Positions 26,242-37,485 of a stretch of DNA of 64,000 bases are shown here, one piece after another (the first letter of the stretch is position 1; every line of letters starts with the position of its first letter). Source of the stretch: Paraburkholderia bonniea (GTDB lineage: Bacteria > Pseudomonadota > Gammaproteobacteria > Burkholderiales > Burkholderiaceae); assembly GCF_009455625.1 (NCBI RefSeq), contig NZ_QPEQ01000001.1, positions 2,170,001-2,234,000 on the forward strand, in the 5' to 3' direction. A program made the translations under genes and the position numbers. The notes under the pieces are model-generated. The model had not been told where the DNA came from. It was given only the letters and a program-made list of their open reading frames with translations, and did not search any database.

Positions 26242-26572
26242 TGGTGGGCCTCCCGTGAGTCGAACACGGCACCAACGGATTATGCTTACCAGCTACAGCT
26301 TTCGCTGCCCCTTTCGGGTTTGTGGTCTGGACTGTCTCTTGTCTTTACGACTTGCCCGTACAGTCTCTACACGTTCTCTCGATCCTTGAGAGCTTCGCTC
26401 GGGATTGCCACGGCGATCAACACCAGAGGTTTCCCCGAATTTGAGCAATTCTACCGAAGGGCAGAGTGAACTTGCCCCAAGGCAACCCATCTGGTGCACT
26501 CCGTACTTGAATCAAGCCTTAGGAGAACACCTGCTAAGTCCGCTGCTCTAACCAAGCATGAGCTAGAGGCCC
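26242..26572 (-). tRNA. tRNA-Ile(CAU) interrupted by a group I intron
   Basis: The 5' exon (26572-26537) gives acceptor GGGCCTC, D-stem GCTC/GAGC, and the anticodon arm up to GCGGACT. The 3' exon (26284-26242) gives CATAATCCGT, T-arm CCGTG-TTCGACT-CACGG, acceptor GAGGCCC and an encoded ACCA. Joined, they make a complete cloverleaf with anticodon CAU and loop CTCATAA; this is the isoleucine type rather than methionine by its similarity to known tRNA-Ile(CAU) genes. The 252-nt insertion separates U33 from C34. Confidence 0.85.
26285..26536 (-). ncRNA. Group I self-splicing intron in tRNA-Ile
   Basis: The 252-nt intron shows conserved group I core elements: CTCAAATTCGGGGAAACC (P4/P5 region), GTGTAGAGACTGT and ACAGTCC (P7 pairing GACUGU/ACAGUC), and a terminal G before the 3' exon. 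These resemble the Azoarcus tRNA-Ile intron. The 5' exon ends in U, and ACU can pair with GGU in the intron as a short P1 with a U-G wobble at the splice site. There is no intron-encoded ORF. Confidence 0.82.
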
Positions 26573-26778
26573 CGACACTGCTATCAACGCTGCCACTGCC
26601 AACCTGCCAACACATCCCCAAGGCAATGGCACATCTAGTGTTTATTGGCAGCGGATATTACACGAAAAAAGGGCCATCAAGCCGACGTTGCGGAGATGCT
26701 ACAACGCACGACCCGAAAGCCCTGACACCAGATGCCGTTTCAGCAATACCGCCACCTCACAGCACCCGAAGTATTCGC

Positions 26779-29160
26779 TTAACTGCCTTCCAGGAACGAC
26801 TTCAGCTTGTCCGAGCGGCTTGGATGACGCAACTTGCGCAGTGCCTTAGCCTCGATCTGGCGAATCCGCTCACGCGTCACGTCAAACTGCTTGCCCACCT
26901 CTTCCAGCGTGTGATCCGTACTCATCTCGATACCAAAGCGCATGCGCAACACCTTGGCCTCACGCGGTGTCAGTGAATCAAGCACATCCTTAACGACGTC
27001 GCGCATGCTCGCATGAAGCGCTGCATCAGCTGGAGCAACCGTATTCGTGTCTTCAATGAAATCACCGAGGTGGGAATCATCGTCATCACCAATCGGTGTT
27101 TCCATCGAAATCGGCTCTTTCGCAATCTTCATGATCTTGCGAATTTTGTCTTCCGGCATTTCCATCTTTTCGGCCAGCGTTGCTGGATCCGGCTCAAGTC
27201 CGGTTTCCTGCAGAATCTGGCGTGAAATACGGTTCATCTTGTTGATCGTTTCGATCATGTGAACCGGAATCCGGATCGTGCGCGCCTGGTCGGCAATCGA
27301 GCGTGTAATGGCCTGGCGAATCCACCATGTCGCATAAGTCGAAAACTTGTAGCCACGGCGATATTCAAACTTGTCCACCGCTTTCATCAGGCCGATATTG
27401 CCTTCCTGAATCAGGTCAAGAAACTGCAAGCCACGGTTCGTGTACTTCTTCGCAATCGAAATCACGAGACGCAAGTTAGCCTCAGTCATTTCACGCTTGG
27501 CTTGCCGCGCCTTCAGTTCGCCCGCCGCCATCTGGCGATTGGTCTCTTTCAGGTCTTTGAGCGGCAGCACCACGCGCGCCTGCAAATCAAGAAGCCGCTG
27601 CTGTTGCTCGCTGATAGCCGGAATATTTCGCGTCAAGATCGCGCTATACGCATGACCTTCCGCGACAATCTTGTCGGCCCATTTCAGATCGGTTTCATTG
27701 CCTGGGAAACGGGCGATAAATTCAGCGCGCGGCATGCCGCATTTATCAACAACCGTATGCAGAATTTGCCGCTCAACCTGGCGGACTTCGTCCACCTGGG
27801 CGCGCAGCGTGTCACACAGACGCTCCACCGTGCGCGCCGTAAAGCGGACGGTCATGAGTTCAGTCTGGATGGTTTCCTGCGCTTTTAGATAAGCCTTCGA
27901 TTTATAGCCTTCTTTCTCGAACGCGCGGCGCATCTTGTCGAACCACTCGCTGATTGACGCGAATTTTTCCAGTGATGCGCGACGCAACGCTTCCATCTGC
28001 GCCGCATTGGCCGTGGCTTGCGCCGTGCCATCGTCTTCTTCCGGCGTGTCTTCTTCGGTTTCTTCGGCTTCTTCCGGCTCGCTCTCGATCGCTTCTGCTT
28101 CCTGCGGCGAAAATCCGTCGGCATCCTCTGCATTGGCGTCGATCAGGCCGTCTACCAGCTCGTCGATGCGAATTTCTTCATTCGCCACACGCTCCGCCAT
28201 CGCCAGAATGTCAGCAATCGTCGTGGGGCAAGCGGAAATTGCCATCACCATATGCTTCAGGCCATCTTCGATGCGCTTGGCGATTTCAATTTCGCCTTCG
28301 CGCGTCAGCAGCTCAACCGTGCCCATTTCGCGCATATACATGCGAACCGGGTCAGTAGTGCGGCCAAATTCGGAATCGACCGTGGACAGCGCTACTTCGG
28401 CTTCTTCTTCGGCTTCGTCATCCGATGAAGCAGCAGGCGCATTGTCGTTCAGCAGCAGGGTTTCAGCGTCCGGGGCCTGCTCATAAACCGCCACGCCCAT
28501 ATCGTTGAACGTGCTGATGATGCCTTCAATCGCCTCGGTTTCAGCGAAGTTATCAGGCAGGTGGTCGTTGATTTCAGCGTAAGTCAGAAAGCCACGTTCC
28601 TTGCCGAGCTTGATCAACGCCCGCAGCTTCGCGCGGCGTTCTTCAAGCTCTTCAGCGGTGCCTGGCTGGGTCGAGGCAAAAGCGTCTTTCAGCAATGCCT
28701 TTTCTTTGGCGCGGCGATCGCGCGCCTTCACCTTTTCAACTTTGGCGGGCACAACGGCAACCTCTTCGCTCGGGGCCGCATTGTCCCCGGCAGGTACTTC
28801 GTTCAGCTTTTTCGTCATGGAGTTCGCCGTACCGGCTTTAGTCTCGACTCGCGGCTGCTGGACAACAGCCGGTTGAACCGTGGATGCTTGAGTCTTGCGT
28901 GCTGCCGCATCGTCCCGCGCGGCAGCCGCTTCCTTTGAACTTCTTGCACCCGGCCGCTTAGCGGCAGATGCGGCGGCTTTCGCCACCTTCACCGGCGCGT
29001 GCTGCGCCGGCATGGCCGAAGATTCGTGCCCAGTAGCAGGCGCCTCGCTGGCAGCAGACGCTTTTTTCGCGGAAGAAGCAGATTTGGCCTGTGTGACCTT
29101 TTTGGTCGGCTCCTCAGAACCCTTGCCTGTCGCTTTTTTCCCGCTCGTAGTCTTTGCCAT
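26779..29160 (-). CDS. rpoD: RNA polymerase sigma factor RpoD (sigma 70)
   Basis: This is the primary sigma factor. The 793-residue protein has a Lys/Ala/Ser-rich N-terminal extension of about 140 residues (common in beta-proteobacteria), region 1.1, an acidic non-conserved region, region 2 around residues 555-640 ([40 protein letters not shown]), and region 4 with the [23 protein letters not shown]. It lies 82 bp downstream of dnaG in the macromolecular synthesis group. Confidence 0.98.
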   Translation of the reverse strand: MAKTTSGKKATGKGSEEPTKKVTQAKSASSAKKASAASEAPATGHESSAMPAQHAPVKVAKAAASAAKRPGARSSKEAAAARDDAAARKTQASTVQPAVVQQPRVETKAGTANSMTKKLNEVPAGDNAAPSEEVAVVPAKVEKVKARDRRAKEKALLKDAFASTQPGTAEELEERRAKLRALIKLGKERGFLTYAEINDHLPDNFAETEAIEGIISTFNDMGVAVYEQAPDAETLLLNDNAPAASSDDEAEEEAEVALSTVDSEFGRTTDPVRMYMREMGTVELLTREGEIEIAKRIEDGLKHMVMAISACPTTIADILAMAERVANEEIRIDELVDGLIDANAEDADGFSPQEAEAIESEPEEAEETEEDTPEEDDGTAQATANAAQMEALRRASLEKFASISEWFDKMRRAFEKEGYKSKAYLKAQETIQTELMTVRFTARTVERLCDTLRAQVDEVRQVERQILHTVVDKCGMPRAEFIARFPGNETDLKWADKIVAEGHAYSAILTRNIPAISEQQQRLLDLQARVVLPLKDLKETNRQMAAGELKARQAKREMTEANLRLVISIAKKYTNRGLQFLDLIQEGNIGLMKAVDKFEYRRGYKFSTYATWWIRQAITRSIADQARTIRIPVHMIETINKMNRISRQILQETGLEPDPATLAEKMEMPEDKIRKIMKIAKEPISMETPIGDDDDSHLGDFIEDTNTVAPADAALHASMRDVVKDVLDSLTPREAKVLRMRFGIEMSTDHTLEEVGKQFDVTRERIRQIEAKALRKLRHPSRSDKLKSFLEGS

Positions 29161-29242
29161 TGCAATCGCCCTTTTTTACCTGGGAATCCTGGAAATGAAA
29201 CTGGAAACAGCTGAAAACCTTTAATTATAGCACCGCAGCACC

Positions 29243-31108
29243 CTACCCCCCCTCAAGCTGGCGTTTCATCACCGCTCGTATCTGGTTCAGGCTGGTGTAT
29301 TCAAGCAACTCTTCCGGACTATGCCGGGACTGTCGTGACAAGATTTCAAGACGCTTGCCGCAGGCGTCATAACGCATTCTGAGAATCGCCGCCTTGAGTT
29401 CTTCGCCAACGATCCGCTCCTGCTCTTGACGCTTTTCCACCACAGCAGGGTCGCCCGGATTGGCCATCAGCAGATCCCGCACGTTTTCATCATAGTTCAG
29501 AATTTTGCGAAAAATTTCTTCGAAAGTGGCTGCGTTTGCACCGTTGCGCAACAAATCCGACAGCAACTGAAACTCAGCCGCCTCACCCAGCGCACGGGCA
29601 TGCGTCGTCACTTCTTCAAACAGTTCTGCATGCCGGCCAATGCTGAGCAAGGCCTGCTCGGCGTCTTCGTCGAGCACCGCGACAATACGCGGGTACATCA
29701 CCAGATTACGTAACGTAATTTCTTCGATGCCCGTCACACTGCGCCGGTCTTTGCGCGCAGGTGCCTGACGGCTAGCGGCAGCAATCCGCGCATCGACCTC
29801 ACACAGTGCCGCCACTTCTTCAAATGGCACAGCGAGCCGGTCGGCAAACAGATGCATGATCTGCGAGCGCAACGCGTTGGCCGGCAGCGCCTGCAACAGC
29901 GGCTTGGCATCGAATAGCGCCCGTGCCCGGCCCTCAGGCTGATCCAGCTCTTTGCCCGCCAGCACTTCGTTGAGCAAAAACTGCGACAGCGGCATCGCCC
30001 GCTCGACCTGTTCGCCAAACACTTGCGCGCCAAATTCGCGCACATAGCTATCGGGATCATGCTCAGGCGGTAAAAACAAAAAACGGATCGTCCGGTTATC
30101 CGCCGCGTGCGGCAAACACGCATCCAGCGCGCGACGCGCAGCACGGCGGCCCGCCCCATCGCCATCAAAGCTGAAAATCACGGTATCGGTCTGGCGCAGC
30201 AGCTTTTGCACATGAACCGGCGTGCATGCTGTACCCAGCGTCGCCACAGCATTCTGAAAGCCAAGCTGGGCCAGCGCGACAACATCCATATAACCTTCGA
30301 CCACCAGCGCGTAACCTTGCTCCCTGATCGCCAGACGCGCCTCGAACAGGCCATATAGCTCGCTGCCTTTGTTAAATAGCGGCGTTTCCGGAGAATTCAA
30401 ATATTTGGGTTCACCGCCATCCAGCACCCGGCCACCAAAGCCAATCACTTGCCCCTTCACATTACGGATGGGGAACATGATCCGCTCGCGGAAGCGGTCA
30501 TAGCGGCGCGCTTCGCCCTGGCTACCAGTTTTGTCACTGACGATGACCAGCCCGGATTCAACCAGTGCTTCATTGCGATAGTCGGGAAAAGCCGCTTCCA
30601 GATTCTGCCAGCCGTCGGGGGCGTAACCCAGCCCGAAACGGGCCGCCACCTCACCGGTCAAACCGCGCTGCTTCAGATACTGAATCGCGCTGGGCGCGCC
30701 GCGCAGTTGCTTGCGATAAAAATCACACGCCAGTTGGGTCACATCCGCAAGCGCCGTGGTCACGGCTTTTGCTACCGCTGGTGCATAACCCTCGCCACCG
30801 CCGCGTGCCGGTGATGGCTCTTGCGGCACGGTCAGCCCAACTGACTGCGCCAGTTCATTGACCGCCTCGGGAAAAGTCAGCCCGGCGTGCTCCATCAAAA
30901 AACCAATCGCGGTGCCATGAGCCCCGCAACCAAAGCAGTGATAGAACTGCTTGGTCGGACTCACCGTAAATGACGGGCTTTTTTCGTTATGAAAAGGGCA
31001 CAGCCCCATGAAATTCGCCCCGCCCTTTTTCAGTTGGACATACCGTCCGACCACATCGACGATGTCGATACGGTTCAGTAGATCCTGAAGAAACGAGTGC
31101 GGAATCAC
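29243..31108 (-). CDS. dnaG: DNA primase
   Basis: DnaG synthesises RNA primers at the replication fork. The 621-residue protein has an N-terminal zinc-binding domain (CPFHNEKSPSF, CFGCGAHG), the TOPRIM core with VVEGYMDVVALAQLG and SFDGDGAGRRAARRAL, and a C-terminal DnaB-interaction domain. It is downstream of yqeY and upstream of rpoD. Confidence 0.98.
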   Translation of the reverse strand: MIPHSFLQDLLNRIDIVDVVGRYVQLKKGGANFMGLCPFHNEKSPSFTVSPTKQFYHCFGCGAHGTAIGFLMEHAGLTFPEAVNELAQSVGLTVPQEPSPARGGGEGYAPAVAKAVTTALADVTQLACDFYRKQLRGAPSAIQYLKQRGLTGEVAARFGLGYAPDGWQNLEAAFPDYRNEALVESGLVIVSDKTGSQGEARRYDRFRERIMFPIRNVKGQVIGFGGRVLDGGEPKYLNSPETPLFNKGSELYGLFEARLAIREQGYALVVEGYMDVVALAQLGFQNAVATLGTACTPVHVQKLLRQTDTVIFSFDGDGAGRRAARRALDACLPHAADNRTIRFLFLPPEHDPDSYVREFGAQVFGEQVERAMPLSQFLLNEVLAGKELDQPEGRARALFDAKPLLQALPANALRSQIMHLFADRLAVPFEEVAALCEVDARIAAASRQAPARKDRRSVTGIEEITLRNLVMYPRIVAVLDEDAEQALLSIGRHAELFEEVTTHARALGEAAEFQLLSDLLRNGANAATFEEIFRKILNYDENVRDLLMANPGDPAVVEKRQEQERIVGEELKAAILRMRYDACGKRLEILSRQSRHSPEELLEYTSLNQIRAVMKRQLEGG

Positions 31109-31177
31109 AGTGGCTTAACGCAACCTTGAAGACGAAGCGGCACGCCAATGCGTGCCGCTGAAAAACCAGAACCAGAA

Positions 31178-31624
31178 CTAGCTGGCGAGTGCCGCCTTGA
31201 CCCGCGCGGAGACAGCTGTCATGTCAGCACGGCCCGCCAGCGCAGGCTTCAACACGCCCATGACCTTGCCCATGTCCTGTGGCCCAGCCGCGCCCGTCTG
31301 GGCAATCGCGGCAGCTACCTGGGCGTCAATTTCGGTGGCGGATAACTGCTCGGGCATATAGGCCGTCAGCACAGCCAGTTCAGCATTTTCCTGTTCAACC
31401 AGGTCAGCGCGCCCAGCGGTTTCAAACTGGCTAATCGAGTCTTTGCGCTGCTTGATCATCTTGTCGATCACAGCGGTGATAGCTGCGTCATCAAGCGTCA
31501 CTCGTTCATCGACTTCGCGTTGCTTGATCGCCGCCAGCACCAGACGAATCGTGCCGAGACGCCCGGTTTCGCGGGCCCGCATCGCGGCTTTCATGTCGTC
31601 GTTGATCTGTTCCTTGAGACTCAT
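31178..31624 (-). CDS. yqeY: GatB/YqeY family protein
   Basis: From the ATG at 31624, preceded by AAAGGTGAG, the protein has 148 residues: MSLKEQINDDMKAAMRARE, LGTIRLVLAAIKQREVDER and a C-terminal GKVMGVLKPALAGRADM motif. It resembles the tRNA-binding C-terminal domain of GatB; its exact role is not settled. The gene usually lies between rpsU and dnaG; here no rpsU is present upstream. Confidence 0.93.
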   Translation of the reverse strand: MSLKEQINDDMKAAMRARETGRLGTIRLVLAAIKQREVDERVTLDDAAITAVIDKMIKQRKDSISQFETAGRADLVEQENAELAVLTAYMPEQLSATEIDAQVAAAIAQTGAAGPQDMGKVMGVLKPALAGRADMTAVSARVKAALAS

Positions 31625-31927
31625 CGGGCTCACCTTTTGGCTAACTGAATAAATGCTGTGACTTGAAAAAGCGTGCGAAACCCCGAAAAAAACATTGCGC
31701 CACAACACAAAAACCCGCTTGGGAAATGCCCTCAAGCGGGTTGATGCGAATTCGCACAATGAAAGTGCCGCAGCGCGGCGCAGATATGCCGCAGGGATCG
31801 AGTCCGGCCACTCAGGCCAGTACGTGCGTCAGTGCCTCAGAACACGTTTTCGCGCCCTGTTTCAGCGTGACGGGGTTCGCAAAGACTGGCGAGTATAACA
31901 GAGCCCCCGCCACACACCGGCCATGCG
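31625..31927 (-). other. Intergenic region with a promoter-like site and terminator; possible small RNA
   Basis: On the minus strand TATACT (31897-31892) could be a -10 box, though no good -35 is seen. About 150 nt further, AACCCGCTTG/CAAGCGGGTT (31742-31711) followed by TTTTTGT is a terminator. The interval has no convincing ORF and could be a roughly 175-nt RNA, or what remains where rpsU lies in relatives. Confidence 0.3.
31711..31742 (-). terminator. Intrinsic terminator upstream of yqeY
   Basis: A 10-bp stem (31712-31721 with 31733-31742) is followed on the minus strand by a T run. It would end transcripts arriving from the flavoprotein gene or from the TATACT site. Confidence 0.7.
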
Positions 31928-33154
31928 TCAAACCGGCATGGGATGCCGCGCATAGTCCGCTGCCGCTTCACCTGCGGCAACGCCTGAGGCCCACGCCCAC
32001 TGGAAGTTATAGCCCCCCAGCCAGCCGGTCACATCCACCGCTTCGCCGATGAAGTACAACCCCGGCACCCGCTGGCTCATCATCGTCGTCGATGACAAAT
32101 CACGCGTATCCACTCCGCCGCGCGTGACCTCAGCCTTGCGATAACCCTCCGTGCCATTTGGCATCAGGCTCCAGCGCGAGAGCGCAGCCCCTATCTGGCG
32201 CAACGTCCGGTCCGGCAGATCGGCAACGCGCGCTTGCGCGGCAACGCCCTGGGTTTCGAGCCAGGTCTCGGCGACGCGCGCGGGCAACCATTCCGCCAGC
32301 AGGTTCACAATCGTGCGCCGGACGCTCGCTTTCGCTTCCAGCAAGGCGTGCCCCGCGTCCTGTTCCGGCAGCAAGTTCAGGTGAATCGGCTCGCCCGGTT
32401 GCCAGTAGCTGGAAATCTGCAGCACACCGGGCCCCGACAGGCCGCGATGGGTGAACAGCAGGTCTTCGGTAAACTCCGCGCCAGTGCGGCCCTTGCCCGT
32501 CGTCATCTGAGCCGCCAGCGACACCCCGGAGAGCGCGGCGAACGGGGCCCAGTCGTGTGCAGCGAAGGTCAGCGGCACCAGTGCCGGACGGGTATCCACC
32601 AGCTTGTGGCCAAACTGCTTGGCTACGCGAAAAGCAAAATCGGTCGCACCGATTTTTGGAATCGACAGCCCGCCTGTGGCCACCACCAGCGCGCGGGCTT
32701 CGATCACCCCGGATGGGGTATCCAGCACAAACCCTCCGGCCGCGTCCTGACGCACCTGGCTTACCACCAGCGGCCGCCGCCATGCGACCCGGCCCGCCTC
32801 GCATTCGTTTTTGAGCACGTCGATCACCGCATCGCTCGACTGATCGCAAAACAACTGCCCTTTATGCTTTTCGTGCCAGCTCACGTGATAACGCTTGAGC
32901 AGCGCCATGAAATCGCGCGGGGTGTAACGCGCGAGCGCCGAGCGGCAAAAATGCGGGTTGGCCGACAGGTAATTCGCAGGCCCCGCATAGAGGTTGGTGA
33001 AGTTGCAACGCCCGCCTCCAGAGATGCGGATTTTTTCTGCCAGCCGGGGCGAATGGTCGATCAGCACCACACGTGCTCCGCGTTGTCCAGCCACCGCCGC
33101 GCACATCATGCCGGCCGCACCCGCGCCAATCACCGCTATATCAAATGCTTTCAT
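31928..33154 (-). CDS. FAD-dependent oxidoreductase of the HI0933/BaiN (YhiN) family
   Basis: From the ATG at 33154 the 408-residue protein starts with a dinucleotide-binding motif (DIAVIGAGAAGMMCAAVAG) and has RISGGGRCNFTN, ATGGLSIPKIGATDFAF and a C-terminal LYFIGEAVDVTGWLGGYNFQWAWASG motif, all characteristic of this flavoprotein family. The substrate in this organism is unknown. An ATG 9 nt upstream is also possible. Confidence 0.9.
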   Translation of the reverse strand: MKAFDIAVIGAGAAGMMCAAVAGQRGARVVLIDHSPRLAEKIRISGGGRCNFTNLYAGPANYLSANPHFCRSALARYTPRDFMALLKRYHVSWHEKHKGQLFCDQSSDAVIDVLKNECEAGRVAWRRPLVVSQVRQDAAGGFVLDTPSGVIEARALVVATGGLSIPKIGATDFAFRVAKQFGHKLVDTRPALVPLTFAAHDWAPFAALSGVSLAAQMTTGKGRTGAEFTEDLLFTHRGLSGPGVLQISSYWQPGEPIHLNLLPEQDAGHALLEAKASVRRTIVNLLAEWLPARVAETWLETQGVAAQARVADLPDRTLRQIGAALSRWSLMPNGTEGYRKAEVTRGGVDTRDLSSTTMMSQRVPGLYFIGEAVDVTGWLGGYNFQWAWASGVAAGEAAADYARHPMPV

Positions 33155-33336
33155 GGCGCGCATTGTACCCGCGGCCCTCAAGCCCGCACTGCTATACTTT
33201 GCGGCTGTTTTTTGCACGCTCACTGTAGCTTTTCGCTGCTTGAATCACGCGCGCTCCTGGTCATGCGCGCAGCCTGACGCAGCCATTTCCCCCAGCCCTG
33301 CCGGTCTTCCCAGCCGTCTCACTTCTCCTCCACAAC

Positions 33337-34362
33337 ATGCTCGTTCTTGGCATCGAAAGCTCCTGCGACGAAACCGGCCTTGCGCTCTACGACACTGAGC
33401 GCGGCTTGCTGGCGCACGCGCTGCACTCGCAAATCGCCATGCACCAGGAGTACGGCGGCGTCGTACCCGAGCTGGCATCGCGCGATCACATTCGCCGCGC
33501 CTTACCCCTGCTCGAAGAAGTCCTCGCACAGGCCGCCACCACGCCCCAGGCCATCGACGCCATCGCGTTCACGCAAGGGCCCGGGCTCGCGGGCGCACTG
33601 CTAGTCGGCGCGAGCATCGCCAATGCGCTGGCAATGGCATGGGATAAACCCACCATCGGCATTCATCACCTTGAAGGGCATCTGCTCTCGCCGCTGCTGG
33701 TGGCGGCACCACCGCCGTTTCCGTTCGTTGCGCTACTGGTCTCCGGTGGCCACACGCAATTGATGCGCGTGACCGGCGTGGGCGTCTATGAAACCCTCGG
33801 TGAAACGCTGGATGACGCCGCTGGCGAAGCTTTCGACAAAACGGCCAAGCTGCTGGGCCTCGGCTATCCGGGTGGGCCCGAGATCTCGCGCATGGCGCAG
33901 TTCGGCATGCCTGGCACGGTGACACTGCCACGGCCCATGCTGCATTCCGGCAACCTCGATTTCAGCTTTAGCGGGCTCAAAACAGCCGTTCTGACACACG
34001 TGAAAAAACTCGGCTCCAACGTGTGTGAACAAGACAAGGCGGATCTCGCGCGGGGTTTTGTCGATGCGGCCATTGAAGTGCTCGTGGCCAAATCGCTTGC
34101 GGCGCTGAAGCAAACCGGTTTGCGCCGTCTGGTGGTCGCGGGGGGTGTTGGCGCTAACCGGCAGTTGCGCGATGCGCTATCTGCGGCAGCCGTGCGGCGC
34201 GGCTTTGAGGTGTATTACCCGGATCTGGCGTTATGCACCGATAACGGCGCGATGATCGCGCTGGCCGGCGCGCTCAGGCTGCAACGCTGGCCGGAGCAAG
34301 CGGACAAAAACTATGCGTTTACCGTCAAGCCCCGCTGGGATCTTGCTTCGCTCGCGCGTTAA
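33337..34362 (+). CDS. tsaD: tRNA N6-adenosine threonylcarbamoyltransferase TsaD
   Basis: TsaD transfers threonylcarbamoyl to A37 of ANN-decoding tRNAs with TsaB/TsaE. The 341-residue protein starts [14 protein letters not shown], has the metal-binding HLEGH at residues 111-115, SGGHTQLM, and [18 protein letters not shown] box at 33193-33198 may be its -10. A strong terminator follows. Confidence 0.97.
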   Translation: MLVLGIESSCDETGLALYDTERGLLAHALHSQIAMHQEYGGVVPELASRDHIRRALPLLEEVLAQAATTPQAIDAIAFTQGPGLAGALLVGASIANALAMAWDKPTIGIHHLEGHLLSPLLVAAPPPFPFVALLVSGGHTQLMRVTGVGVYETLGETLDDAAGEAFDKTAKLLGLGYPGGPEISRMAQFGMPGTVTLPRPMLHSGNLDFSFSGLKTAVLTHVKKLGSNVCEQDKADLARGFVDAAIEVLVAKSLAALKQTGLRRLVVAGGVGANRQLRDALSAAAVRRGFEVYYPDLALCTDNGAMIALAGALRLQRWPEQADKNYAFTVKPRWDLASLAR

Positions 34363-34390
34363 ACCTGAGTTCGTGACACCGCTTACAACA

Positions 34391-34421
34391 AGGGCCGCTC
34401 AATGAATCATTGAGCGGCCCT
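34391..34421. terminator. Bidirectional terminator between tsaD and folE2
   Basis: A perfect 15-bp stem (AGGGCCGCTCAATGA with its complement, one base in the loop) is followed by TGATTATTTTT. It serves the convergent tsaD and folE2 genes. Confidence 0.85.
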
Positions 34422-34525
34422 GATTATTTTTACGGTTTGTATCGCGTCCGCGTCGCTAGCCTGGGGTCGCTTCGCCTTTCGCTCTGGCAGCGGCTCATCT
34501 GCTCACCCCGGCTCAAGCCCGAGGC

Positions 34526-35341
34526 TCAAGCTGCTGCGATGCGTCGCTTGTCGTGCTCAATCAGCGCATAAGCACTGTGGTTATGAATGGATTCGAAATT
34601 TTCCGCCTCCAGCACATAAGCCACGATCCGGGAATCTGCGTTCAGACGTTGCGCGACGTCGCGCACCAAGTCTTCGACAAATTTCGGATTTTCATAAGCG
34701 CGCTCCGTAACGAATTTTTCATCGGGACGCTTGAGCAGCCCCCAGAGTTCGCACGAGGCTTCTTCTTCGGCAATGCGAATCAGCGTTTCAACCGGCATTT
34801 CGTCAGCCAGTTCGACGTCGAGTGTCACGTGCGAACGCTGGTTATGCGCGCCGTATTGCGAGATTTTCTTTGAACAAGGGCACAGGCTCGTTACCGGCAC
34901 GAGCACCTTCAGAAACACCCGCGTCACCCCGGCCCGCATGTCGCCAGTGAGGGTGACTTCGTAATCCAGCAAACTTTGCACACCAGATACCGGGGCGGTC
35001 TTGTTCACAAAATAAGGAAACGACACTTCGATCCGGCCTGCACTGGCTTCAAGCCGTTCCAGCATCATGGCCAGCATCGCGCGGAACCTGGGCAGATCCA
35101 GCGGAACCTTGTTTTCTTCGAGCAGGGCCACGAAACGCGACATATGCGTGCCCTTTTGCGTCGCAGGCAACGCCACATCAAGGTTCCACAGGCCCACGGT
35201 AGGTTGCGTGGCACCGTCCTGAGTACGCACCGTCAGCGGATGCCGCACGGCCTTGACCCCCACGCGCTGGATCGGAATTTGACGGGTATCGACCGTGCTT
35301 TGCACATCGGGCATCACAAAGGCCGGGTTCATCTGATTCAT
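34526..35341 (-). CDS. folE2: GTP cyclohydrolase FolE2 (type IB)
   Basis: FolE2 converts GTP to 7,8-dihydroneopterin triphosphate for folate synthesis and is less zinc-dependent than FolE. The 271-residue protein has [28 protein letters not shown] in two adjoining motifs with the catalytic Cys, and [20 protein letters not shown]. It is convergent with tsaD. Confidence 0.96.
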   Translation of the reverse strand: MNQMNPAFVMPDVQSTVDTRQIPIQRVGVKAVRHPLTVRTQDGATQPTVGLWNLDVALPATQKGTHMSRFVALLEENKVPLDLPRFRAMLAMMLERLEASAGRIEVSFPYFVNKTAPVSGVQSLLDYEVTLTGDMRAGVTRVFLKVLVPVTSLCPCSKKISQYGAHNQRSHVTLDVELADEMPVETLIRIAEEEASCELWGLLKRPDEKFVTERAYENPKFVEDLVRDVAQRLNADSRIVAYVLEAENFESIHNHSAYALIEHDKRRIAAA

Positions 35342-35482
35342 GTTCGTTCCTCAACTTACCGTGCAGGCCGGGTGAACCGCACCTGACGGCCAGATGCCAG
35401 CCTTGTGGCCGGCATCACCAGACCCAGCAGGCCGGTCGATTCATAAAAAACGGGGGGTAACTAGAAAAGCCTATGAGCTGTA

Positions 35483-37387
35483 TCAAGCAACCCGCTTGAC
35501 TGATTGCCCTGCGGCTGCATTTTCGTCGAGAAAACGCGTGCGGATCGAGCGTGCGATGCCTGTGGCATCCAGCCCGCACTCGGCCAGAAGCCTGGCGGGC
35601 TCACCGTGGTCAATGAAGCGGTCTGGCAGGCCCAGTTGCAAGACCGGCCGAAGTGTGCCGCGCTCCAGCAGCGCTTCGACGCAGGCAGAGCCCGCCCCGC
35701 CCATCACGCAGCCCTCTTCGACCGTCACCAGATAATCATGCGTGTCAGCCAACTGGCGCACGAGCTCGGCATCGAGCGGCTTCACGAAACGCATATTGGC
35801 CACCGTGGCGTCCAGCTCCTGAGCCGCAGCCAGCGAAGGCGCGACCATCGTGCCAAAGGCCAGAATCGCCACGCGCTTGCCAGCAGGCTGTGCGCTTTCG
35901 CGCCGTATTTCACCTTTACCAAGCGGCAACGCTGCCATCTGCTTAACCGTCGCCACCCCGGTGCCCGCGCCGCGCGGATAGCGCACTGCCGTCGGATTAG
36001 GCTGCTGCAGCGCGGTGTGCAGCATCTGACGGCATTCGTTTTCATCGGATGCCGCCATCACCGTCATGTTTGGAATACAGCGCAGGAACGCCAGATCGTA
36101 AGCGCCTGCGTGCGTCGCGCCATCGGCACCCACCAGACCCGCGCGGTCGATGGCAAATACCACTGGCAGATTTTGCAGCGCGACGTCGTGAATCAACTGG
36201 TCGTAGGCACGCTGCAGGAAGGTCGAATAAATCGCTACCACCGGCTTCATGCCATCGGCCGCAAGGCCGCCGGCGAATGTCACCGCATGCTGCTCAGCAA
36301 TTCCGACGTCGAAGTAACGCTGGGGGAAGCGCTTTTCAAACTCCACCATGCCAGAGCCTTCGCGCATGGCAGGCGTGATCGCCACCACGCGCGAATCGAG
36401 TTCCGCCGCATCGCACAGCCACTCGCCAAACACTTGCGTATAGGTTTTTTTGGCAGGTGCCGTGGAAGGCTTGATGCCCTCGGCCGGATTGAATTTGCCC
36501 GGGCCGTGATAGAGCACCGGATCGGCTTCGGCCAGCTTGTAGCCTTGCCCTTTTTTCGTCACGACGTGCAGAAACTGCGGGCCGCGCAACTCGCGGATGT
36601 TTTGCAGCGTCGGGATTAGTGAATCGAGATCATGGCCGTCGATCGGGCCAATGTAGTTGAAACCAAATTCTTCGAAGAGCGTGGCGGGCACAATCATGCC
36701 TTTGGCGTGCTCTTCCAGCTTGCGCGCCAGATCAAGCACCGGCGGCGCGACGCGCAACACCCGTTCGACCCCCGCCCGCGCGGCAGCATAAAACCGTCCA
36801 GACATCAAACGCGCCAGATGGCGATTTAACGCGCCAACGGGCGGCGAAATCGACATGTCGTTGTCGTTCAGGATCACCAGAAGCGGTACATCATCTGCGA
36901 CCCCGGCGTTATTCATCGCCTCGAATGCCATGCCAGCGGTCATCGCGCCATCACCAATCACAGCGATCGCAAAGCGCTCGTCATCTTGCAACTTGCCTGC
37001 AATCGCCATGCCCAGCGCCGCAGAAATCGAGGTGCTGGAATGCGCGGTGCCAAACGTGTCGTAAGCAGATTCGCTACGGCGTGGAAAACCAGAAATCCCG
37101 CCTTGCTGGCGCAGCGAATGCATCTGGTCGCGGCGTCCCGTCAGAATTTTGTGCGGATAGGTTTGATGGCCCACGTCCCAGACAATCCGGTCGTGCGGCG
37201 TATTGAATACGTAATGCAACGCAATGGTCAGCTCGACCGTGCCCAGGTTAGACGACAGGTGTCCACCTGTCTGGGACACGCTATCGAGCACGAAAGCGCG
37301 CAATTCGTCAGCGAGGGGCTGCAATTGACGGCGATCAAGGCGGCGCAAGGCAGCCGGATCATTGATGGTTTTCAGCAAGTCGTACAT
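35483..37387 (-). CDS. dxs: 1-deoxy-D-xylulose-5-phosphate synthase
   Basis: Dxs makes DXP from pyruvate and glyceraldehyde 3-phosphate, the first step of the MEP isoprenoid pathway. The ATG at 37387 with GGAACG upstream gives 634 residues ([18 protein letters not shown]). The thiamine diphosphate motif [18 protein letters not shown] to NDNDMS, and the transketolase region with [15 protein letters not shown], are clear. ispA and xseB lie upstream in the same direction, so the three form an operon for isoprenoid precursor synthesis plus exonuclease VII. Confidence 0.97.
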   Translation of the reverse strand: MYDLLKTINDPAALRRLDRRQLQPLADELRAFVLDSVSQTGGHLSSNLGTVELTIALHYVFNTPHDRIVWDVGHQTYPHKILTGRRDQMHSLRQQGGISGFPRRSESAYDTFGTAHSSTSISAALGMAIAGKLQDDERFAIAVIGDGAMTAGMAFEAMNNAGVADDVPLLVILNDNDMSISPPVGALNRHLARLMSGRFYAAARAGVERVLRVAPPVLDLARKLEEHAKGMIVPATLFEEFGFNYIGPIDGHDLDSLIPTLQNIRELRGPQFLHVVTKKGQGYKLAEADPVLYHGPGKFNPAEGIKPSTAPAKKTYTQVFGEWLCDAAELDSRVVAITPAMREGSGMVEFEKRFPQRYFDVGIAEQHAVTFAGGLAADGMKPVVAIYSTFLQRAYDQLIHDVALQNLPVVFAIDRAGLVGADGATHAGAYDLAFLRCIPNMTVMAASDENECRQMLHTALQQPNPTAVRYPRGAGTGVATVKQMAALPLGKGEIRRESAQPAGKRVAILAFGTMVAPSLAAAQELDATVANMRFVKPLDAELVRQLADTHDYLVTVEEGCVMGGAGSACVEALLERGTLRPVLQLGLPDRFIDHGEPARLLAECGLDATGIARSIRTRFLDENAAAGQSVKRVA

Positions 37388-37485
37388 CGTCGTTCCATTG
37401 TAGGAAAACTCAACGCGCCAGCACTTCATTCACGCACGTGCTTAAAAAAAACAAAAAACAGGCGCGCGGCGGTGGGCTTACGTCT

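Noticed and set aside
26242..26572. tmRNA (ssrA)
   Set aside because: The ends make a normal tRNA with a complete anticodon arm, there is no tag-peptide reading frame, and the insert has group I P7 pairing.
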